Shown one piece after another: positions 8,856-17,484 of a stretch of 64,000 nucleotides of DNA. Made by a program: the position numbers and the translations under genes. The DNA lies in NCBI GenBank assembly GCA_002684495.1, contig NYVG01000005.1, positions 1 through 64,000 of the forward strand, in the 5' to 3' direction. Every line of letters begins with the position of its first letter. Positions within the stretch are counted from its first letter, which is position 1. Origin of the DNA: Gammaproteobacteria bacterium. GTDB taxonomy: Bacteria > Pseudomonadota > Gammaproteobacteria > Pseudomonadales > Azotimanducaceae. The notes beneath the pieces are model-generated. The model saw nothing but the letters and a program-made list of their open reading frames with translations. It ran no database searches and was not told the DNA's origin.

Positions 8856-8908
8856 CGCTTTGTTTCTGTGGCAAACAGTCCTATCGAGCCGGGTTCGTAG
8901 CGATTCCC

Positions 8909-10156
8909 ATGCAGCGTAAACATGCCCTGACATTTGTCACCATTACCGTTTTCCTAGATACCATCGGCTTCGGCATCATCGTGCCCATCATGCCTGAATA
9001 TCTGACCCAATTAGCGGGCATCGATTTATCTGCGGCCTCAGCTATAAGCGGCTATCTAATGGTCAGCTTCGCCGTTACTAATTTCTTATTCGCGCCGCTA
9101 CTAGGAAGTTTAAGTGATCGCTATGGCCGCCGACCGGTATTAATGCTGTCGCTATTTTTTTATGGTGTGAGTTATCTCATTGCGGGCTTTGCAACCGCAC
9201 TGTGGGTGTTATTTATCGGACGCTTCCTGACCGGTGTAACGAGCGCCACCTATGCCACCGCCAACGCCTTAATTGCAGATGTCAGTCCACCTGAGCAGCG
9301 CGCACAAAATTTCGGTCTGCTCGGCTTAGCCTTCGGATTAGGCTTTATTTTTGGCCCAACAATTGGCGGCATCCTAGGCGCTTGGGACCTGCGTGCGCCA
9401 TTCTTCGTCGCGGCCGCGCTGACATTTATTAATACGGCGTACGGCTTTTTCTTTCTCAAGGAAACCTTAAGCGCAAACAACCGCAGAGCATTCGAACTCA
9501 GGCGCGCCAACCCAATCGGCGCGCTCCGACAAGTTAAGCGTTATCCAATTTTGCTCGGATTGATTATTGGCATGTTCATTTTCAACATCGGTCATCATGT
9601 CTATCCCGCTAACTGGAACTTCTATGCCATCGAAAAATTCCGCTGGACACCCATCGAAGTAGGATTATCTATGGGCTTTGTGGGTCTACTCGCGGCAATC
9701 GTGCAAGGGGGACTGATTCGGGTGGTGATCCCCAAATTCGGCACTGTACGCTGTGCAGCTTTCGGGCTATTTTGCGCCGCTACCGCTTATTTGGGCATCG
9801 CTTTCGCCGCCTCAGCTATGAGCGTCTATTTATGGTTTTTGGTATCCGCATTTGCCGGACTTTCCGGGCCCGCAATCACTAGCATAATGTCTAATCAACT
9901 GCCGCAAAATGAACAGGGTGAGCTACAGGGCATTATGGCTAGCGCCATGAGTTTGGCATCCATTATCGGCCCATTACTGATGACCCAAACCTTTGCCTTC
10001 TTTACCTCCGAAGACGCGCCGGTTTATTTACCCGGTAGTGCCTTTTTGGTCGCCGCGCTGTTGACCGTTGTTGCACTCGCTATTTTTCTGCAGCAGGTGC
10101 CAAAACTACCGAATGCTGATTTAAATGACTCAGAGGCCAAGTCGGAAATACCATGA
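8909..10156 (+). CDS. MFS transporter, TCR/TetA-like
   Basis: Inner-membrane proton-coupled transporter of 415 residues with about twelve hydrophobic segments. The N-terminus reads LDTIGFGIIVPIMPEYL, the TetA-type motif, and the cytoplasmic loop between TM2 and TM3 has LGSLSDRYGRRPVLM, the MFS signature. Family members export tetracyclines and other small molecules, or act as uncharacterised metabolite exporters; there is no TetR regulator next to it, so antibiotic resistance should not be assumed. It overlaps the following methyltransferase gene by ATGA, implying coupled translation. Confidence 0.88.
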   Translation: MQRKHALTFVTITVFLDTIGFGIIVPIMPEYLTQLAGIDLSAASAISGYLMVSFAVTNFLFAPLLGSLSDRYGRRPVLMLSLFFYGVSYLIAGFATALWVLFIGRFLTGVTSATYATANALIADVSPPEQRAQNFGLLGLAFGLGFIFGPTIGGILGAWDLRAPFFVAAALTFINTAYGFFFLKETLSANNRRAFELRRANPIGALRQVKRYPILLGLIIGMFIFNIGHHVYPANWNFYAIEKFRWTPIEVGLSMGFVGLLAAIVQGGLIRVVIPKFGTVRCAAFGLFCAATAYLGIAFAASAMSVYLWFLVSAFAGLSGPAITSIMSNQLPQNEQGELQGIMASAMSLASIIGPLLMTQTFAFFTSEDAPVYLPGSAFLVAALLTVVALAIFLQQVPKLPNADLNDSEAKSEIP

Positions 10157-10959
10157 CCGATATTAACCAGCACAACCAACTCAGTTGGGATCGCCAGTCT
10201 ACAGCCGGCCAGAGCCCCTGGGTACAGCCAGTGACCACCGATGCCGTTAATGCAGCGCGGGCCGGCGATTGGCAGATTATTCTAACGCCTACCAAGTCCG
10301 TGCCCAGATCGTGGTTCGGCGACCTGAAAGATAAAGACCTGCTCTGTCTGGCCTCCGGTGGCGGCCAACAGGCGCCAATTTTAGCCGCTGCTGGCGCCGT
10401 GGTGACAAGCTTTGATCAGTCCCCAGAGCAACTGCGCAAAGACGCTGACGTGGCGGCACGCGACAATTTGTCGATTCGGTGCCTGCAAGGAGATATGGCC
10501 GATTTGTCGGTATTCGATGACGCAAACTTCGATTTGATCGTGCATCCGGTGTCCAACGTATTCGCCGCCGATATTCTGCCAGTATGGCAGCACTGCGCGC
10601 GGGTACTGCGCCCCGGCGGTCGCCTGCTCAGTGGCTTTATGAATCCGGACTTTTTTCTATTCGACCATTGGGAAATCGACGAAGGTGGCCCGTTAGAAGT
10701 GAAGTTTCAACTATCCTACTCAGATCTAACCCATGTGGATACAGCCGTCCTCGAGTAACGCATAGCAGACCAGCACGCGTTGGAGTTTAGTCATAGCTTT
10801 GACGCTCAAATTGGCGGCCAGCTCGCCGCAGGACTAGTGATTACCGGTTTCTACGAAGACCAGTGGAGCGATGAAGAGACACCACTCAACAGCTATATGC
10901 CCACATCCATGGCTACACTGGCGATTAAGCCCGGCGCTGATTGGCCACCGGGCTTATAA
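10153..10959 (+). pseudogene. Class I SAM-dependent methyltransferase interrupted by an in-frame TAA
   Basis: The reading frame opens at 10153, overlapping the MFS gene by four bases, and encodes a cytoplasmic methyltransferase with motif I LASGGGQQ at 66-73 and an acidic motif II in VVTSFDQS. It stops at TAA 10756-10758 after 201 residues. In the same frame, without any shift, the sequence continues to a second TAA at 10957 and encodes another 66 residues that read as the proper C-terminus of this family (ALEFSHSFDAQIGGQLAAG, then LVITGFYEDQW and YMPTSMATLAIKP). The intact protein would be about 268 residues. A single-base change of a CAA, GAA or AAA codon explains it. It could be a recent pseudogene, a sequencing error, or readthrough. 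Confidence 0.82.
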
Positions 10960-10961
10960 CA

Positions 10962-11843
10962 TCAGGCGGCCGGCTTACGCGGCGGCCATAACATCAGCAG
11001 CGGGGTACTCTTTTTATACGCCTGATAATCGGGGTCGTCGCCCCAGGATTTATTCGCCCTGGCCTCGAGCATGCGCGTGCCACTGATAGCAGTCATCTGT
11101 AACAGCACCCATAACGGTGCGAATAGGGTCAATATTTGCCAGCCCACCAGCGCCGGATAGGCCATTACTGCGACGCCTGCCCACAAAACGATTTCGCCGA
11201 AGTAATTCGGGTGCCGGGACCACGCCCACAGGCCACTGCTTATAAAGCGCCGAGCGTTTTCCGGATCAGCGCGAAATGCGGTCTTTTGTCGATCGGCGAC
11301 AACCTCCACTACAAATCCAAAGGCCCAAATACCAAGACCCACAAAGAACATCGCATCCAAGGCAGCTGTATTTGAGGAGGTTACAGCCGCCAGAGCTGCA
11401 CAGCTGGTTAGGTAGACCCAAGACCCTTGCAAGGTCCAAGTCATAAAGAAGGTTGGGAACGAATTGCGAATGCTATGAAAACGGCGGTCGCCCCCAGCGT
11501 TTTTAATGCGGAAGTAAAGAAACGGGCCGAGGCGTAGGGCCCAGACAATAATCACCGCTGCGATGATCAAGGATCGAGGGTCATAGGCCGAACTTAATAT
11601 CACTGCGGCAACAAATACCGTTATGTAGGTCAGACTGCCAGCGAGGTCGAAAAATTTTTCTGTATGCGCTAACCATGCATGAATAAACAATAGCCACTGC
11701 ACGCCAAACGCGAAAATACCGCACCACACAAATACCGCCACATCAGCGTATTGCTTACCTTGGTCAGCGCCCGCTATCGACACCCCCCAAGCCAGCAGCA
11801 GCACCGTAACCACGCTCACAATTCCGATAATCCACTGTTGCAT
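10962..11843 (-). CDS. DUF1295 membrane protein (steroid 5-alpha-reductase-like fold)
   Basis: A 293-residue polytopic inner-membrane protein with about seven hydrophobic helices. The C-terminal signature SGLWAWSRHPNYFGEIVLW is diagnostic of the DUF1295 / 3-oxo-5-alpha-steroid 4-dehydrogenase superfamily, whose members are NADPH-dependent ene reductases or methyltransferases of lipids. It ends two bases after the broken methyltransferase on the other strand. It is the last gene of a three-gene leftward operon with a GST (11-base gap) and a GFA protein. The substrate is unknown; the steroid label reflects fold only. Confidence 0.85.
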   Translation of the reverse strand: MQQWIIGIVSVVTVLLLAWGVSIAGADQGKQYADVAVFVWCGIFAFGVQWLLFIHAWLAHTEKFFDLAGSLTYITVFVAAVILSSAYDPRSLIIAAVIIVWALRLGPFLYFRIKNAGGDRRFHSIRNSFPTFFMTWTLQGSWVYLTSCAALAAVTSSNTAALDAMFFVGLGIWAFGFVVEVVADRQKTAFRADPENARRFISSGLWAWSRHPNYFGEIVLWAGVAVMAYPALVGWQILTLFAPLWVLLQMTAISGTRMLEARANKSWGDDPDYQAYKKSTPLLMLWPPRKPAA

Positions 11844-11854
11844 ATTTTTCTCCC

Positions 11855-12511
11855 TCAGTTAGTCCGACAGGACAATTGTGGTGACCAGGCAATGCCCTCA
11901 GTATGCTCTTGCCACGGCACATATTTGCCCATCATAGATGTAAACAATTCGTGTTCCAGCCAATCGTTAAGCCAGCGCTGTAAGTTTTCATAGGGCGTGC
12001 TCGCAAACCAGTCGCGGTCAACGTGCGCGAACTGACGAATAAACGGCAGTAACGCCATGTCCAATAATTGGGGTTCTGGCCCTAATAGATAGAATTGCTG
12101 CGCCAGCATAGTATCCAAGCGCTGCAACCAATCAGCGCATTGGTCTCGGTAATAACCAGCCGGCTGATCACTGTCTGCGCCATTGTATTTATATTTATCT
12201 AAAAGCGGTTTGAATTGTGCATCGAACTGTTCGATGAGCACACGCTGATGGTCAACACCACCCCCCAAGGCGCAACTATGGGGCGCATGACGAAGCAGTG
12301 CCCACAACATAATGTCTAAGCTTTCGTCGAGCACACCGTCTTGCTCAGAGACCAAAACCGGCACAGTTGCCTTTGACGATAGCGCAATCATTGACGGCGG
12401 TTTGTCGCGCAATCGCACCTCACGTAACTCCACGGCAATGCCACTCCACGCCAACGCCATGCGCGCACGCATGGCATAAGGACAGCGACGAAAGCTATAT
12501 AAAATCGTCAT
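11855..12511 (-). CDS. Glutathione S-transferase family protein
   Basis: A 218-residue soluble protein opening with a thioredoxin-fold N-terminal domain: MTILYSFRRCPYAMRARMAL, where Cys10 sits at the position of the catalytic cysteine in omega/beta-like GSTs, then the cis-Pro motif TVPVLV. The C-terminal all-helical domain ends around residue 210. It may conjugate or reduce glutathione adducts. Three bases separate it from the upstream GFA gene, another glutathione-associated family, which supports a shared thiol-related role in this operon. Confidence 0.82.
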   Translation of the reverse strand: MTILYSFRRCPYAMRARMALAWSGIAVELREVRLRDKPPSMIALSSKATVPVLVSEQDGVLDESLDIMLWALLRHAPHSCALGGGVDHQRVLIEQFDAQFKPLLDKYKYNGADSDQPAGYYRDQCADWLQRLDTMLAQQFYLLGPEPQLLDMALLPFIRQFAHVDRDWFASTPYENLQRWLNDWLEHELFTSMMGKYVPWQEHTEGIAWSPQLSCRTN

Positions 12512-12514
12512 TAT

Positions 12515-12931
12515 TTATTGCTTCGTCTTACCCGGAAGCGCGCTAAATTCATCGACCCAGGGTAGACGCGAATCGCACCAGACCTGAAACGTTGGCACAA
12601 ATTCGGCAACTTCCGCCAGCACTCCGGTCCGCAAGCCAAAAGATCGGACGACACCAGGTTCAGAACTAGCCTTAGAGGTCGCGTAAATGTGTGAGCCACA
12701 GCGATTACAAAATGCCAGCTCTCGCGCATTACCGCTGTCGCCTATCTTGTTATAGATCGTCAGCTCACCGCTGAGCAACTGAAAAGCATCTTCGTCAGAC
12801 GGCACGATGCTGCGATAGGGCCCACCAGACATCACCTGGCAATCCCGGCAATGACAAACCACCGTGAGCGCTGGCTCTGCCTCGCTGATGAATGTGATGT
12901 GTTCACAGTGGCAACTGCCATGTACGCGCAT
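12515..12931 (-). CDS. GFA family zinc protein (formaldehyde-activating-enzyme-like)
   Basis: A 138-residue protein with the full set of GFA zinc ligands: GSCHC (Cys7, Cys9), CHCRDC (Cys26, Cys28, Cys31) and FCNRCGSHIY (Cys75, Cys78). Members resemble glutathione-dependent formaldehyde-activating enzyme, though most are uncharacterised. I place the start at 12931 (MRVHGSCHC), with GGAAGAGAAG upstream, rather than 14 codons earlier. First gene of the GFA-GST-DUF1295 operon and divergent from the DUF35-thiolase operon across about 106 bases, which must hold both promoters. Confidence 0.88.
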   Translation of the reverse strand: MRVHGSCHCEHITFISEAEPALTVVCHCRDCQVMSGGPYRSIVPSDEDAFQLLSGELTIYNKIGDSGNARELAFCNRCGSHIYATSKASSEPGVVRSFGLRTGVLAEVAEFVPTFQVWCDSRLPWVDEFSALPGKTKQ

Positions 12932-13037
12932 GCTTGCTTCTCTTCCTTTTTGTTCTGCCTTTGACCATAGCAAGCCACTGGTGCTTGGTCATCTGCATCT
13001 GTTCCGACATACTAAAAGTTTATGCAGGGAGCAAAAC

Positions 13038-13454
13038 ATGTCCGAATCTCTTCGCCCGTTGCCGGCGCCTACACCCGAAACCCAGCATTTTTGGGATGGC
13101 ACCCGAGTCGGTGAATTACGCTTGCAGCAATGTAACGACTGTCAACACACCTACTTTCCGCCCCGTCCATTTTGTCCGGAGTGCAGTAGTCGCAACGTGC
13201 AGATTGTAGTCGCCAGTGGGCGCGCCACACTTGAAAGTTATGTCATCAGTCATCGTCCGCATAAAGCGTTTACGGGCCCTTATGCAATCGCGCTGGTGGC
13301 GTTAGAAGAGGGGCCACGGATGATGTCGAATATCGTCGGCTGCGAGCAAACCCCAGAGGCCTTACAGCTAGATATGCCGTTGCAAGTGACTTTCGAAGAC
13401 GCGAGCGCCGATATTCATTTACCCCTATTCACCCCCACAGGAGCATCTTCATGA
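13038..13454 (+). CDS. DUF35 zinc-ribbon/OB-fold acyl-CoA-associated protein
   Basis: A 138-residue partner protein of thiolase-like enzymes. The zinc ribbon is CxxC-x10-CxxC (Cys32, Cys35, Cys46, Cys49 in CNDCQHTYFPPRPFCPEC) followed by an OB-fold. DUF35 proteins form complexes with lipid-transfer-type thiolases, ketosynthases or HMG-CoA synthases and channel acyl-CoA. Start at 13038 gives MSESLRPLP after AGGGAGC; longer in-frame starts would overlap the divergent gene. It overlaps the thiolase by ATGA, the usual arrangement for such pairs. Confidence 0.88.
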   Translation: MSESLRPLPAPTPETQHFWDGTRVGELRLQQCNDCQHTYFPPRPFCPECSSRNVQIVVASGRATLESYVISHRPHKAFTGPYAIALVALEEGPRMMSNIVGCEQTPEALQLDMPLQVTFEDASADIHLPLFTPTGASS

Positions 13455-14587
13455 CTGGGGTAGCGGTAGTCGGTGCTGCTGAGACCACGCAACTCGGCAA
13501 AATCCCGGACTTAAGTCAGATCCAGTTACATGCCGATGCGGCACTCAATGCCATGGCCGACGCCGGTCTCTGCGCCAAAGACATTGACGGTATCGCCACT
13601 GCCGGCAGCCGCCCCACCGATCTTGCGCATTATTTGGGCATAACACCCACCTGGGTGGACGGTACCGCTGTCGGTGGCTGTTCATTCATGTTGCACGTGC
13701 GCCATGCGGTCGCGGCACTCACCACTGGCCAGTGCTCAACGGTGCTTATTACCCACGGAGAAAGCGGTCGTTCAGGTGTTGGCCGCGAGGGCTTCGCGCG
13801 CGCGCCCGCCTCCTTAAGTGGTCAATTCGAAATGCCTTTCGGCCCCATGGGCCCACCCACGTTATTTACGCTGCCCGTGCTCCGCTACATGAAAGATTAC
13901 GCCATGAGTCACGAACAATTGGCCATGGTCGCTGTAGTCCAACGGCAATGGGCAAGTATGAATCCGCGTGCGAGCTTTCAGGATCCCATCACTGTGGACG
14001 ACGTGCTGGCATCAAAAATGATCGCCTATCCCTTCCATCTTTTGGAATGCTGCCTGGTAACCGATGGCGGTGGCGCATTGATACTGACGCGAGCTGAGCG
14101 TGCTAACGACTTCCCTCAACCACCGGTCTATATCCAAGGCACTGGGGAAAGCGTGGAAACACCAATGATCAGCCAAATGCAAGATCTCACTTCATCCCGC
14201 GCTTTTGCAGTCGCCGGTCCGGCTGCAATGGCGGACGCAAAAATCAGCCACGACGATGTAGATCACTTAATGGTCTACGATGCATTCGCCCATCTACCTA
14301 TTTACGGCCTTGAGGATCTTGGGTTTTGTAAACGCGGCGAAGCGCCTGACTTCATTTGGGAACAAAACACCGCGCCTGGCGGCAGCTTGCCAATGAACAC
14401 CAATGGCGGCGGTTTGTCTTATATGCACTCGGGTATGTACGGAATGTACGCAATGCAGGAAAGTGTGCGCCAGGTTCGCGGCACCGCAGCCGCACAGGTC
14501 GACAATGTGAATATTTCTCTTTGCCTCGGAGTTGGTGGCATGTTTGGCGCAGCCGGCTGTGTCGTGTTTGCCAAAGAACCGAGTTAA
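13451..14587 (+). CDS. Thiolase family protein, lipid-transfer (SCP-x) type
   Basis: A 378-residue thiolase-superfamily enzyme that would make or break a C-C bond next to a CoA thioester, as thiolase or retro-aldolase. The opening GVAVVGAAETTQLG and the C-terminal GGSLPMNTNGGGLSYMHSGMYG segment are typical of the subgroup that pairs with DUF35 proteins. Cys77 in VGGCSFML is a candidate nucleophile but I cannot confirm alignment. Such pairs degrade steroid or branched side chains or aromatic-ring products. The cytochrome c' gene follows after 29 bases. Confidence 0.85.
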   Translation: MTGVAVVGAAETTQLGKIPDLSQIQLHADAALNAMADAGLCAKDIDGIATAGSRPTDLAHYLGITPTWVDGTAVGGCSFMLHVRHAVAALTTGQCSTVLITHGESGRSGVGREGFARAPASLSGQFEMPFGPMGPPTLFTLPVLRYMKDYAMSHEQLAMVAVVQRQWASMNPRASFQDPITVDDVLASKMIAYPFHLLECCLVTDGGGALILTRAERANDFPQPPVYIQGTGESVETPMISQMQDLTSSRAFAVAGPAAMADAKISHDDVDHLMVYDAFAHLPIYGLEDLGFCKRGEAPDFIWEQNTAPGGSLPMNTNGGGLSYMHSGMYGMYAMQESVRQVRGTAAAQVDNVNISLCLGVGGMFGAAGCVVFAKEPS

Positions 14588-14616
14588 GATAAACGCATAG
14601 AATAAGGGGAGCAGCT

Positions 14617-15075
14617 ATGAACTATCGTAATCTAACGACTTTGGCAATGTCATTAATGGTCAGCTTATGCACTACCACGGCCTACGCTGACGAGCGTGCC
14701 CAGAAAGCGGTCGAGACTCGCCAGGGACTGTTAAAAGTGGTTGGTCACTACTTCGGCCCGATTGTTGGCATGGCCAAGGGCCAAGTGCCTTTCGATGCGG
14801 ATTTAGTTAGCGCTAACGCCAACAAAATCGCCCAACTGTCACCTATGATTCCAGATGTCTTTGCTTTCGATACTAGAAGCAGTGGTGTGGCGTCGGACGG
14901 ATTAGACGGTATTTGGGAAGATATGGCCGACTTTAATAGTAAGTCAACAACCGCAACCGAACGTGCCCTAGCCTTAGCGGCAGCAGCCAGCGAAGGCCAG
15001 GGCGCCTTCCTGAAGGCCGTGGGTGGCATGGGCTCAGCGTGCAAGGGTTGCCATGAGGAATACCGCAAAAAGTAA
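14617..15075 (+). CDS. Cytochrome c' (class II c-type cytochrome)
   Basis: Periplasmic four-helix-bundle haem protein, 152 residues. Signal peptide of about 24 residues ending TAYA-DE. The single haem motif CKGCH lies at the extreme C-terminus (Cys142 to His146), the hallmark of class II cytochromes, followed by EEYRKK. Cytochromes c' bind NO and CO or shuttle electrons. A GGGGAG ribosome binding site precedes the ATG. The cytochrome b561 gene overlaps or abuts its 3' end, suggesting a membrane-periplasm electron-transfer pair. Confidence 0.9.
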   Translation: MNYRNLTTLAMSLMVSLCTTTAYADERAQKAVETRQGLLKVVGHYFGPIVGMAKGQVPFDADLVSANANKIAQLSPMIPDVFAFDTRSSGVASDGLDGIWEDMADFNSKSTTATERALALAAAASEGQGAFLKAVGGMGSACKGCHEEYRKK

Positions 15076-15760
15076 CTTGCACCCAGATCAGCGGGTGCTG
15101 GTCTGGGACTTGCCACTGCGTATTTTTCACTGGGGCCTAGCGATCGCATTTGTTGTTTCCTGGATTACGGCAGAGGCGGGGATCGAATGGGCCGATCTGC
15201 ACTTGTACAGCGGCTACAGTGTTCTTGGTTTAATCACCTTCAGGCTCATATGGGGCATTGTCGGAACCCGCCACGCACGTTTCAGGAACTTTATTCGCGG
15301 GCCTCGTGCGCTGATCGCGGGCCTCGGTCACATAGTCAAAAAGACTGCGCCTGCAGCACCAGGACATAGTGCCGTTGGTGGCTGGGCCTCAGTAGTGCTC
15401 ATCGTACTGATGCTTTTCCAAGCGGCCTCGGGGCTGTTTATCACCGACGATATTTTGTTCAGCGGCCCCTACAACAGCATTGTCAGCAGTGCCGTTGCAG
15501 ATAAGCTTGGCAGCTTCCACAATTTCAATTTCAATTTACTGATCATCGCCGTTAGTGCGCATTTATGCGTGATGCTGTGGTATGCAGTGCACAAGAATCA
15601 CAATCTGGTTGCACCCATGATTACAGGGCACGCACACTACACTCCCGAGCAAGGCATCTCGTCGTCAGACGTTTTACGCGCGTTTATTTGCGCGAGCGTT
15701 GCCGCAGGGCTGCTTGGTGTGTTGATTATGTTCGCCCCGGAACCCGAATATTTTTTCTAA
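15053..15760 (+). CDS. Cytochrome b561 family membrane protein
   Basis: Di-haem inner-membrane protein of four core helices. VWDLPLRIFHWGLAIAFVVSW gives the first haem-ligand His, LHLYSGYSVLGLITFRLIWG the second, with further histidines in FHNFNFN and in VSAHLCVMLWYAVHKNHN. It probably passes electrons between the quinone pool and a periplasmic cytochrome. The start is uncertain: ATG at 15053 overlaps the cytochrome c' gene by 23 bases, GTG at 15023 overlaps more, and TTG at 15077 lies just after the c' stop. Homologues commonly begin a few residues before VWD, which any of these allows. Confidence 0.85.
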   Translation: MRNTAKSNLHPDQRVLVWDLPLRIFHWGLAIAFVVSWITAEAGIEWADLHLYSGYSVLGLITFRLIWGIVGTRHARFRNFIRGPRALIAGLGHIVKKTAPAAPGHSAVGGWASVVLIVLMLFQAASGLFITDDILFSGPYNSIVSSAVADKLGSFHNFNFNLLIIAVSAHLCVMLWYAVHKNHNLVAPMITGHAHYTPEQGISSSDVLRAFICASVAAGLLGVLIMFAPEPEYFF

Positions 15761-15776
15761 TACCGGTAATCGGGCG

Positions 15777-16760
15777 TCAGGACGCCACTCGGTAACGCTC
15801 AATTTGGATATCTTCAACGCCATAGTCCACAAAATTGTCCGTTACCCTGCCGCGAATATATTGCTGCCATGAAAACGCTTCATAGCGCGGTACCTCGCTA
15901 TCAGCCACCCACGGCTCGATCATTGCATCTACTTTTGGCTGGAAGAAAAATGGCACACTGAAACGGCCAGCTGCAGATTTAACGGGCAATACCCGATGAC
16001 AGCCAGCAGTGCAGCGGTCGTTACTCCATACCTGCATCACATCGCCGATGTTAACGACGATGGTGCCTGGCTTTGGTGCCACATCGACCCAACCATGGCG
16101 TTTTGATTGCGCCTGCAAACCACCTTCATCATCTTGTAATAGCAGCGTGATGGCGCCTGGATCTGTGTGATGATGCAATGCCATATCACCAAGCGGTGTT
16201 AGGCCATCCCGCTCTTGCTCAGCTACAGGGTCTTCTGCCGGATAAAAATTCAACCGCGCGGCACTGGTATGACTAAGGCCGAAATTGTCTGCAACAGTAG
16301 TGCGCGCGGCGGTTTCCGGCAGGCCCAAAGCCATCAGCACCATCGCCATAACCTGCTCTGACATCTCGGTAAAAGCGCTGAAGTAATCAGTTAATACTGG
16401 GCGTAATTGCTGCGGTTGCGCTGGCCAACGACTGTGTCGCAGCGGATTTTTTGAAATATGCCCGCCGGTCTTAAAGTCGAATACTTCTTTTAGATCTCGT
16501 CGTTGCTTGGTGAGTTCACGGTCGTAATAACCCAGCGGGTTACTTTCGTTTCTGTAAACACTACGCTTGACCGCCGTAGGTTGGCCAAAAAAACTTTGCG
16601 CCTGTGCAAATACTTCATTCACCAGCGCGTCGCGGCCATGCCCCGCCAAGAGGAAAAACCCATGATCTTCACAGGCCACAGCCAACGCCTGCTGGTCAAT
16701 CGCAGTAACACCTTCGGTCAAAAAGTCTGCCAAATTTATTGTCGGAATTTGCTCTTGCAT
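15777..16760 (-). CDS. Isopenicillin-N-synthase-like 2-oxoglutarate/Fe(II) oxygenase
   Basis: Non-haem iron oxygenase of 327 residues. IPTINLADF at the N-terminus is the DIOX_N signature. The catalytic core has HHHTDPGAITLLLQDD (HxD pair) and HRVLPV for the distal His, followed by the Arg of GRFSVPFF that binds 2-oxoglutarate. Start chosen at 16760 (MQEQIPTIN), preceded by AGGAAC, nine bases after the upstream methyltransferase stop. Related proteins hydroxylate small metabolites or form ethylene; substrate unknown. Confidence 0.87.
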   Translation of the reverse strand: MQEQIPTINLADFLTEGVTAIDQQALAVACEDHGFFLLAGHGRDALVNEVFAQAQSFFGQPTAVKRSVYRNESNPLGYYDRELTKQRRDLKEVFDFKTGGHISKNPLRHSRWPAQPQQLRPVLTDYFSAFTEMSEQVMAMVLMALGLPETAARTTVADNFGLSHTSAARLNFYPAEDPVAEQERDGLTPLGDMALHHHTDPGAITLLLQDDEGGLQAQSKRHGWVDVAPKPGTIVVNIGDVMQVWSNDRCTAGCHRVLPVKSAAGRFSVPFFFQPKVDAMIEPWVADSEVPRYEAFSWQQYIRGRVTDNFVDYGVEDIQIERYRVAS

Positions 16761-16768
16761 GATTGTTC

Positions 16769-17392
16769 CTATCTTTGTCGTCGCACCCATATACGCGACA
16801 GAGCGGCCTGACTGCGGTCTGGCTCCTCAACAAGCCCCTCGAATTCATCCACAATGTCCAATCCTTGTGGGCTACTCAATAGTGCCTCTTTTAGCGCCTG
16901 GGGCGCTACCCGAAAATCAGGGTTGTTGGGTCCATTCACAGCCTCAGGTCCCGACCACTGTAAATGTTCCTCAATCAACAAATGCCCACCCAGCGCTAAG
17001 TTACTGACCAGCGTAGGTAACAGCGACGGGGCCACAAATCGAAACATTATAATAAGGCCATATTTGTTATCGCGCTGCCATCCGCCGCCTACATTCGCAC
17101 CAAGCAAGTTTTGACAACGCCAGTTAACCATTACTCCTGCATGAAATGCTTGCCGCGCGCCTTGAGCTAGCGCCGCCGCCGATACGTCTACCGCATCGAC
17201 ATTAAAACCCTGTTGGGCGGCATAAATACTGTTGCGCCCGCGCCCGCAGGCAACATCAAGCGCGCGTTCAGGCGTTTGTTGCGCCAAGATTTGCGGCATG
17301 CATTGCTGTAAGTAAGCGCCGGGCCATAAGCGTTCTGAATATGCGCCCTGGCGGTATCGGGCATCCCAAAGTTGTCGATCTGATAATGCCAA
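16769..17392 (-). CDS. Class I SAM-dependent methyltransferase, TehB-like
   Basis: A 207-residue soluble methyltransferase. The opening LWDARYRQGAYSER and motif I ALDVACGRGRNSIYAAQQG at roughly 43-61, then VDAVDVSAAAL (motif II with acidic ribose ligand), resemble the TehB/thiopurine S-methyltransferase group that methylates tellurite, thiols or small acids. It precedes the 2-oxoglutarate oxygenase by eight bases on the same strand, so the two are co-transcribed and might modify one compound. Confidence 0.83.
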   Translation of the reverse strand: MALSDRQLWDARYRQGAYSERLWPGAYLQQCMPQILAQQTPERALDVACGRGRNSIYAAQQGFNVDAVDVSAAALAQGARQAFHAGVMVNWRCQNLLGANVGGGWQRDNKYGLIIMFRFVAPSLLPTLVSNLALGGHLLIEEHLQWSGPEAVNGPNNPDFRVAPQALKEALLSSPQGLDIVDEFEGLVEEPDRSQAALSRIWVRRQR

Positions 17393-17484
17393 AGCTCACC
17401 TCGGTTATATCGCTAGATCAGGTCCCCACTTGCTTAGAGGATAACGAAACGCTAGGTTAATCGCCCTTTTATTCTGCCGGGCTC

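Noticed and set aside
8909-10156. Tetracycline resistance gene
   Set aside because: TetA-like motifs are shared by many exporters and no TetR neighbour is present; called only as an MFS transporter.
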